NCBI GenBank assembly: GCA_963782045.1
Contig: CAWAIR010000037.1
Location: 124,001 to 188,000, forward strand
From: CAVSRC01 sp963782045
GTDB lineage: Bacteria; Pseudomonadota; Alphaproteobacteria; Rhizobiales; Kaistiaceae
Direction: 5' to 3'
Length of the DNA: 64,000 bases
The notes beneath the pieces were generated by a model. That model was not told the DNA's origin, made no database searches, and was given only the letters and a program-made list of their open reading frames with translations. A program made the position numbers and the translations under genes. Position 1 is the stretch's first letter. Each line of letters begins with the position of its first letter. This document shows, in pieces, positions 59,161-64,000 of this stretch.

Positions 59161-60015
59161 TTGCCCGATTTTCCCCTGATCGACGCCCACGTCCATCTCT
59201 ACGACCCGGACGCCCTGCCCTATCCGTGGATGGCGGCGGAGCCGATGCTGAACAGCCGCCACGGCCCGGCCGAATATACCGCCGCGCTCGGCGGCGTGGC
59301 GGTGGACAGGCTGGTCTTCGTCGAGGTCGATGCCGCGCCCGGCCGTCACCTTGACGAGGCGCTGTGGGTCGAGGCGGCGGCGCGCGACGACGGCCGCGTG
59401 CAGGGGATCGTCGCCTCCATGCCGCTGGAAATGGGGGCCGCGGCCGAGCCCGACATCGCCGCCTTCGCCAGCATGCCGCACGCCCGCGCCGTGCGCCGCC
59501 TGATCCAGGGCCACGCCAGCGAGCCGGGCTGGTGCCTGCAGCCGGATTTCATCGCCGGCGTGCGCCTGCTCGCCAAGTACGACCTCGGTTTCGAGATCTG
59601 CATCTACCACCAGCAGATGGCCGACGCGATCGAGCTGGTGGGCCGCTGCCCGGAGGTGCGCTTCATCCTCGACCATATCGGCAAGCCGGGAATCAAGGAC
59701 GGCCGGTTCGAGCCGTGGGCGAGCCAGATGCGCGCGCTGGCGGCGCTCCCCAACGTGGCGTGCAAGGTCTCCGGCGTGGTCACCGAAGCCGACCACCGAA
59801 CGTGGACATACGATCGGGTCGCGCCCTACGTGGCGCACGCCATCGAGGCCTTCGGCTTCGACCGTTGCGCCTTCGGCGGCGACTGGCCGGTGATGGAGCT
59901 GGCGACCCGCTATCCCGACTGGGTGGCGGTCGTCGACCGGGTGACCGCCGGCGCTTCGGCGGCAGAGCTCAACGAGCTCTACCGCGACACGGCGATCGCC
60001 TGGTATCGGCTGTAG
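59161..60015 (+). CDS. Amidohydrolase family 2, probable sugar lactonase
   Basis: 284 residues. The TTG start at 59161 is fixed by GGAGGAG six bases upstream; no ATG fits. Metal site IDAHVHLYDPDALPYPWM, RLIQGHASEPGW, FEICIYHQQM, FILDHIGKPGIKDG and FGGDWPVMELATRY are the hallmarks of L-fuconolactonase/L-rhamnono-lactonase-like COG3618 enzymes. It opens a sugar 1,4-lactone to the aldonic acid, the step before the dehydratase of the neighbouring cluster. Frame intact. Confidence 0.85.
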   Translation: MPDFPLIDAHVHLYDPDALPYPWMAAEPMLNSRHGPAEYTAALGGVAVDRLVFVEVDAAPGRHLDEALWVEAAARDDGRVQGIVASMPLEMGAAAEPDIAAFASMPHARAVRRLIQGHASEPGWCLQPDFIAGVRLLAKYDLGFEICIYHQQMADAIELVGRCPEVRFILDHIGKPGIKDGRFEPWASQMRALAALPNVACKVSGVVTEADHRTWTYDRVAPYVAHAIEAFGFDRCAFGGDWPVMELATRYPDWVAVVDRVTAGASAAELNELYRDTAIAWYRL

Positions 60016-60016
60016 C

Positions 60017-60286
60017 CTAGTGCGTGGTCAGCCATTCGCGGGCGGCGCGCTGGGCCTCGGCGATCGCGTTCGCCGTCATCTCGCGGGCGACCTCCTGACG
60101 ATAGTTCGCCGCCTCAGGAATGCCCCGCGCCGCCGCCAGATTGAACCACTTGTGCGCGGCCACCAGATCCGGCTCGACCTCGCCGCCGCTCGCATAGAGC
60201 ATGCCCAGATCGAACAGGTTCTGAGCGTTCGGCTTTGCTTCCGCCATCGACGCGAGTTCCGCGCCACCCATGTCCCAACGTGCCAT
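60017..60286 (-). CDS. Sel1-repeat protein
   Basis: 89 residues. One full Sel1 repeat (NLFDLGMLYASGGEVEPDLV followed by AAHKWFNLAAARGIPEAA) and a short N-terminal leader. The ATG at 60286 is preceded by GGGGAAG. Short rhizobial homologues exist with unknown role. Confidence 0.75.
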   Translation of the reverse strand: MARWDMGGAELASMAEAKPNAQNLFDLGMLYASGGEVEPDLVAAHKWFNLAAARGIPEAANYRQEVAREMTANAIAEAQRAAREWLTTH

Positions 60287-60634
60287 GACACTTCCCCTTT
60301 TGTCCTTTTGGCCGGCGGATGTCCCCTCCGCCCGGCTTACAGGGACAAGTCTCGCGGCCGGCGATCAAAAGCCGGTTAAGGAGCGCGCTTAACAAGATTC
60401 CAATGGCAGATTGGCACTTCGTTCAGCATGACCGGCGGCGGCCTTTGAATCGCTTGTCTTTTTGGCCCCGACGTCGACGCGCCTTTACGCCCTGTTAGCC
60501 GGCCGGCAACCGACGGTTCACCACGCCTGCAATCGGCCGTCTGCGGCATCGTCGCCGCGACCGCACTGGCCATCTTGGGGAAAGCCTGCGGAGGGCGGAT
60601 AATCGCCTCACCCGTTTCTCGCGGAGCGACGACC
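60287..60634. other. Gap without a recognised gene
   Basis: About 350 bp, divergent region between the Sel1 gene and the lipoprotein gene. It contains an AT-richer patch near 60380-60460 (AACAAGATTCCAATGGCAG) but no promoter hexamers that I trust and no coding motif. Confidence 0.5.
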
Positions 60635-61141
60635 GTGAAAGCCAGATTCCTCGCTCTTTCCGTCAGCCTGTTTGCGGCCTTCGGGCTGGCCGGCTGCTTC
60701 ACCAGCGACCGACCGCTGTTCGGCGACGACCAGGCGGTGGCGCCCTACGCCAGGATCACCTTTGCCGAGCACAATTCACCCGAGGACAAGACCACCGTGA
60801 CGCGCGCGGGCAAAGCCTATGTGGGCAAGATCGACAACGGCACTATGACGCTCCGTTTCCTGCCGGTCGGGGACGACCTCTATGTCGCCGAGTCGACCGC
60901 CGAGCAGCAGGGCAAGACCCAGCGTCTCTATGCCGTGGTCAGGCTGGACGCGAAGAAGAACAGGGCAATGGCCTACAAGGCGATGGCCCACGACGGCGAC
61001 GCCGGCCCGGGCCTCGTCGCCTGCGGCGACAACATGGACATGGTGTGCATCGAGGACGTCGCGGCCTACGAGGCGCTGGCCAGGGCGGCGATCGCCGCCG
61101 GCGCCGAACCGGACACCATCTACGATGTGAGCTTCAAGTAG
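60635..61141 (+). CDS. Lipoprotein of unknown function
   Basis: 168 residues from the GTG at 60635 (GGAGCG upstream). Lipobox FGLAGC at the end of an n-h region (KARFLALSVSLFAA). Mature part YARITFAEHNSPEDKTTVTR, GKIDNGTMTLRFLPVGDDLY, LYAVVRLDAKKNRAMAYKAM and a Cys pair (LVACGDNMDMVCIED). Not recognised beyond lipoprotein. Confidence 0.72.
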   Translation: MKARFLALSVSLFAAFGLAGCFTSDRPLFGDDQAVAPYARITFAEHNSPEDKTTVTRAGKAYVGKIDNGTMTLRFLPVGDDLYVAESTAEQQGKTQRLYAVVRLDAKKNRAMAYKAMAHDGDAGPGLVACGDNMDMVCIEDVAAYEALARAAIAAGAEPDTIYDVSFK

Positions 61142-61172
61142 CTGGCTTCCGCCGTTCGCAACGCGGGTGCCC

Positions 61173-62795
61173 TCACGCCCTGATCCGCCGGCCCTTCTCC
61201 GGTGTGCGCGCCGTGGCCAGCGGAACCTCGCGCAGAAGCAGCGCGAAGAGGATGCCGAGCGCCATGACCGGCACGAAATCGAGGAAGACGGAGGGCAGCA
61301 CGGCGCCGAAGGCATCGATCACCGCGGTGTGGACCTTGGGCGGCAGGTCGGCCATCGCCGCCGGGTCGATGCGCGCCCCCTGCATGTGCATGCGAGCGAG
61401 CGCATTGGCCGGAACCGTCTCGACGAGATGGGTATGCAGCCGCGAGGTGAACAGCGTGCCGGCGATGGCGACGCCGACGGCGCCGCTGAGTTGGCGGGCG
61501 AGGTTGACGCCGGACGTCGCCATGCCCAGGCGCTCGCGGCGCACCGCGTTCTGCGCCACCTGGGTTAGCACCGGCATCACCATGCCGAGCCCGGCGCCGA
61601 GGATGACCATGTAGCCATCGAGCAGCGGGCTCGGCGTGTCCGGCCCGATGGTCGACAGGAGGTACATGCCGACGCTGCCGGCGATGGTGCCGCCGATCGG
61701 AAAGAGCTTGTAGCGCCCGGTGCGGCTGATGAGCTGGCCGGTGGTGACCGCGGCGACGAACAGGCCGACGGAGAGCGGCAGCATCAGCAGGCCGGAAGCG
61801 GTCGGGCTCGCCTGGCGGGCGATCTGCAGGAAGGTGGGCAGATAGGTAAGCGTCCCGAACAGGCCGAGGCCGACGGTAATGCCGAGCGCCATGCAATCGA
61901 GGATGATGCCGTTGTGGAAGAAGTCGGGCGCGAAGATCGGGTCGTGGGCATGCCGCTCGGCGAGGTAGAAGAGCGCGGCGAAGACGACCGACGCGGCGGC
62001 GAGCCCGAGGATTTCGGGTGACAGCCATCCATAGAGATCGCCTCCCCAGGTCGTCGCCAGCACCGCACAGGACATGGCCGCGGCGAGCAGCGCGGCGCCG
62101 CCATAGTCGATACGGTGATTGCCCGGCGCGCCCTTGGGCAGGTCGAGCTTCCACCATGCGCCGGCGATGGCCACCAGGCCGATGGGCAGGTTGACGTAGA
62201 AGATCCAGCGCCAGCTCAGATTGTCGATGAAGAAGCCGCCCAGCGTCGGCCCGAAGACGCTGGCCAGGCCGAAGACCGGCATGATGTAGGCGAGGTACTT
62301 GCCGCGGTCCCGCGGCGGGATGACGTCGCCGATGATCGAGAAGGCGGTCACCAACACGCCGCCGGCGCCGAGCCCCTGGAGGGCGCGGAAGGCGATCAGT
62401 TCGTTCATCGATTGCGCCAGGCCGGAGAGCGCCGAGCCGACGAGGAAGCAAATGACGGCATAAATCAGCAGCCACTTGCGCCCGTAGAGATCGCCGAGCT
62501 TGCCGCAGATCGGCATGGCGATGGTCTGGGCCAGCAGGTAGGCGGTCACCAGCCACGAAATCCGATCGAGCCCGTTGAGTTCGCCGGCGATGGTCGGAAT
62601 GGCGGTCGAAACGATCGTCTGGTCGAGCGCGGCGAGCAGGATGGCAAACAGCAGCACCGTGATGACGGTGAGGATTTCGCGGTGGGTGTAGGTGCGCCCT
62701 GCCGGCACCGCGGCGTCGCGCCGCAGCGAGCCTTCCGCGCCTGCGTGAGTGGTGTCGGCCGCGCCGTCGGCGCCTGCGTGGGTGATCGAAGTCAT
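61173..62795 (-). CDS. DHA2-family (EmrB/QacA-type) MFS efflux transporter
   Basis: 540 residues, 14 TM. LLAALDQTIVSTAIPTIAGE (motif D1), GKLGDLYGRKWLLI (motif A), RALQGLGAGG and VFGPTLGGFFIDNLSWRWIF (motif C) are all present, as is the long N-terminal polar tail. Drug or metabolite export by proton antiport is expected; substrate not known. Frame intact. Confidence 0.92.
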   Translation of the reverse strand: MTSITHAGADGAADTTHAGAEGSLRRDAAVPAGRTYTHREILTVITVLLFAILLAALDQTIVSTAIPTIAGELNGLDRISWLVTAYLLAQTIAMPICGKLGDLYGRKWLLIYAVICFLVGSALSGLAQSMNELIAFRALQGLGAGGVLVTAFSIIGDVIPPRDRGKYLAYIMPVFGLASVFGPTLGGFFIDNLSWRWIFYVNLPIGLVAIAGAWWKLDLPKGAPGNHRIDYGGAALLAAAMSCAVLATTWGGDLYGWLSPEILGLAAASVVFAALFYLAERHAHDPIFAPDFFHNGIILDCMALGITVGLGLFGTLTYLPTFLQIARQASPTASGLLMLPLSVGLFVAAVTTGQLISRTGRYKLFPIGGTIAGSVGMYLLSTIGPDTPSPLLDGYMVILGAGLGMVMPVLTQVAQNAVRRERLGMATSGVNLARQLSGAVGVAIAGTLFTSRLHTHLVETVPANALARMHMQGARIDPAAMADLPPKVHTAVIDAFGAVLPSVFLDFVPVMALGILFALLLREVPLATARTPEKGRRIRA

Positions 62796-62934
62796 TGCTA
62801 TCGCTTCGCTTGAGGTCGGGGTCGGTTACCCCCCGTGCGGGCAATGCCGGACGCCCCGCCTGGGTTCCCCGGCCAGCACGGACGTGCGGAACCTTTCGGC
62901 CGGCGCGCGCATTGGCCCACCAAAGGAGAAGAAC

Positions 62935-63108
62935 ATGGTTCGCGCAGGTCCGGCCCAGCCGGCGCCACCACCGAAGGAAGCCGAAATTCCGGCGCGGAGC
63001 GCGCGTGGGGGCGAGATCATCCTGCGCTCGCCGGCCAGCCGGGCGGTCTTCGTCATAGGTCTCGTCCTGGTCGTCTTGATCGCCGTTGGGATCGACCTCT
63101 GGCACTGA
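62935..63108 (+). CDS. Small single-TM protein
   Basis: 57 residues. The ATG at 62935 is preceded by AAAGGAGAAGAAC. Proline-rich N-terminus (AQPAPPPKEAEIPARSARGG) and a C-terminal TM (AVFVIGLVLVVLIAVGIDLW). Divergent from the efflux pump gene. Unknown role. Confidence 0.6.
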   Translation: MVRAGPAQPAPPPKEAEIPARSARGGEIILRSPASRAVFVIGLVLVVLIAVGIDLWH

Positions 63109-63149
63109 CGCCGGTTGCCCGCCGGGCGCCGGTCGCGCACCATCGGTTC

Positions 63150-63611
63150 ATGTCCCAGAAGTCCGCTGGCATCCTCCTCTATCGCCGCACCGCCGCGGGC
63201 CTGGAGGCGCTGCTCGTCCACATGGGCGGGCCGTTCTGGGCGAAGAAGGACGCCGCCGCATGGTCGATCCCCAAGGGCCTCGTCGATCCGGGCGAGGAGG
63301 CAATCGCGGCGGCGCGGCGCGAATTCCGCGAGGAGACCGGCGGCGCGGCGCCGCGCGATCTCACGGCGCTCGGCGAATTCCGCCAGTCCGGCAACAAGGT
63401 CCTCACCGCCTTCGCCGCCGAAGGCGATTTCGATACCGCCGGCTTCCGCTCCAACAGCTTCACCATGGAATGGCCGCCGAAGTCCGGTCGCATGGCGGAA
63501 TTCCCGGAGGCCGACCGGGCGGAATGGTTCGGACTGGAGCAGGCGACGGAGAAAATCACCGCCGGTCAGCGGCCGGTTCTGGAGGCCCTGGCGGCGCTAC
63601 TGGCAGGGTAG
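63150..63611 (+). CDS. Nudix hydrolase
   Basis: 153 residues. Nudix box GLVDPGEEAIAAARREFREE completed by TGG. N-terminal SAGILLYRRTAAGLEALLVH and PFWAKKDAAAWSIPKG place it in the NTP-pyrophosphohydrolase (MutT/diadenosine-type, COG4119-like) group. Substrate not clear. Confidence 0.88.
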   Translation: MSQKSAGILLYRRTAAGLEALLVHMGGPFWAKKDAAAWSIPKGLVDPGEEAIAAARREFREETGGAAPRDLTALGEFRQSGNKVLTAFAAEGDFDTAGFRSNSFTMEWPPKSGRMAEFPEADRAEWFGLEQATEKITAGQRPVLEALAALLAG

Positions 63612-63745
63612 GCTCAGAGGCCACGCCACGCACTCTCGTCCTTCCGGCGAAGGCCGGAAACCAGTCAGTACTTCCACGGGGTGTGGCGCAGCCGACTGCG
63701 CCCCGGCGTTCGCCAGGGCGACGATGAAAACGCTGTGCCCGCCCC
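63612..63745. repeat. Intergenic repeat-like gap
   Basis: CTTCCGGCGAAGGCCGGAA (63650-63668) is a short palindrome of the rhizobial CCGG-type dispersed repeats. GTGGCGCAGCCGACTGCGCCCC follows as a second small hairpin. No gene. Confidence 0.4.
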
Positions 63746-64000
63746 CTAGCCTATCGTGTTCTTGAGGATGTCGTAGTCGATGCAGACGCCCTTGACGTAG
63801 GCCGGCCGCGCCTTCAATCGCTCGTACCAGCCATCGACACCGGCAAGCGGCGGGCGTTCGACGTCCATGGTGTACCAGCGATAGAGCAGCGCGCCGGCGG
63901 CGATGTCGCCGTAGGTCAGTCGCTCGCCGGCGAGATAGGGCGTCCGCCGGAGCTGCGCTTCGAGGATGCGGAAGCATGGCTCGACGGCCTTCATCGCCGC
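63746..64000 (-). CDS. Glutathione S-transferase, C-terminal part (runs off the window)
   Basis: At least 82 residues visible. The C-terminal helical domain shows PYLAGERLTYGDIAAGALLY, the conserved N-capping (SD-type) turn, then RPPLAGVDGWYERLKARPAY. The N-terminal thioredoxin-like domain lies beyond the right edge. Confidence 0.8.
   Translation of the reverse strand, partial: AAMKAVEPCFRILEAQLRRTPYLAGERLTYGDIAAGALLYRWYTMDVERPPLAGVDGWYERLKARPAYVKGVCIDYDILKNTIG

Overview
The window is a high-GC (about 67-70 percent) chromosome segment from an alphaproteobacterium, most likely a Hyphomicrobiales (Rhizobiales) member. The gene orders are typical of that group: hemB / DUF6163 / ldtR / ldtP / glyA / nrdR / ribD / ribE / ribH / nusB / thiL, then rpoZ / rsh / DUF2062 / pdxJ / acpS / lepB / rnc / era / recO / parC, and smpB / dapA. 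The cysteine-poor (Asp-type) HemB and the K+-independent H+-pyrophosphatase agree with this. I cannot name a genus. Layout. (1) 0-12 kb: a leftward run with the proton-pumping pyrophosphatase hppA, an MFS permease, thiL, nusB, the riboflavin genes ribH-ribE-ribD, nrdR, glyA, an L,D-transpeptidase with its MarR-type regulator LdtR, and a small membrane protein. (2) 12-18.7 kb, rightward: hemB, a threonine dehydratase-like enzyme, an RDD membrane protein, an SLC13-type transporter, the N-end-rule leucyltransferase bpt and a nucleoside deaminase. (3) 18.7-30 kb, leftward: parC, a RelE/HigB-like toxin pair, the tightly overlapping recO, era-rnc-lepB and acpS-pdxJ-DUF2062 genes, rsh and rpoZ. (4) 30-42 kb: an NYN protein, a type-5 uracil-DNA glycosylase, smpB, dapA, a lytic transglycosylase, an alpha/beta hydrolase and a translationally coupled OmpA / mini-membrane-protein / HhH trio. 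(5) 42.39-52.39 kb: a 10.0-kb integrative element in tRNA-Ser(GCU), bounded by a perfect 15-bp direct repeat. (6) 52.6-58.3 kb: a sugar-acid catabolic cluster (IlvD/Edd-type dehydratase, FadR-type regulator, AraD1/GguC-like protein, semialdehyde dehydrogenase), with a lactonase-type amidohydrolase just beyond it; together they outline an oxidative (Weimberg-like) pentose route to 2-oxoglutarate. (7) 58-64 kb: assorted envelope proteins, a DHA2 efflux pump, a Nudix hydrolase and a partial GST. The most interesting region is the element in (5). It carries a tyrosine integrase, an AlpA-like regulator, a Toprim primase, an AAA/SF3-type helicase and terminase small and large subunits, but no capsid, portal or tail gene. 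Just downstream of the helicase gene, two inverted sets of three GCGGG-type iterons flank a short AT-richer spacer. This resembles the rep-ori arrangement of phage-inducible islands (SaPI/PICI) and suggests a phage satellite that replicates and packages itself, with a so-far undescribed origin. Two accessory genes and a decayed gene sit at its tRNA end. Sequence quality matters for the reader. In 0.3-10.6 kb and 52.9-58.0 kb nearly every gene, including essential ones, carries 1-nt insertions; isolated ones occur at about 29.86, 32.07, 41.87 and 45.92 kb. Wherever conservation fixes the site, the extra base lies exactly between two codons and is nearly always G after C or C after G. I treat these as artefacts and give the coordinates of the intact gene spanning the fragments.
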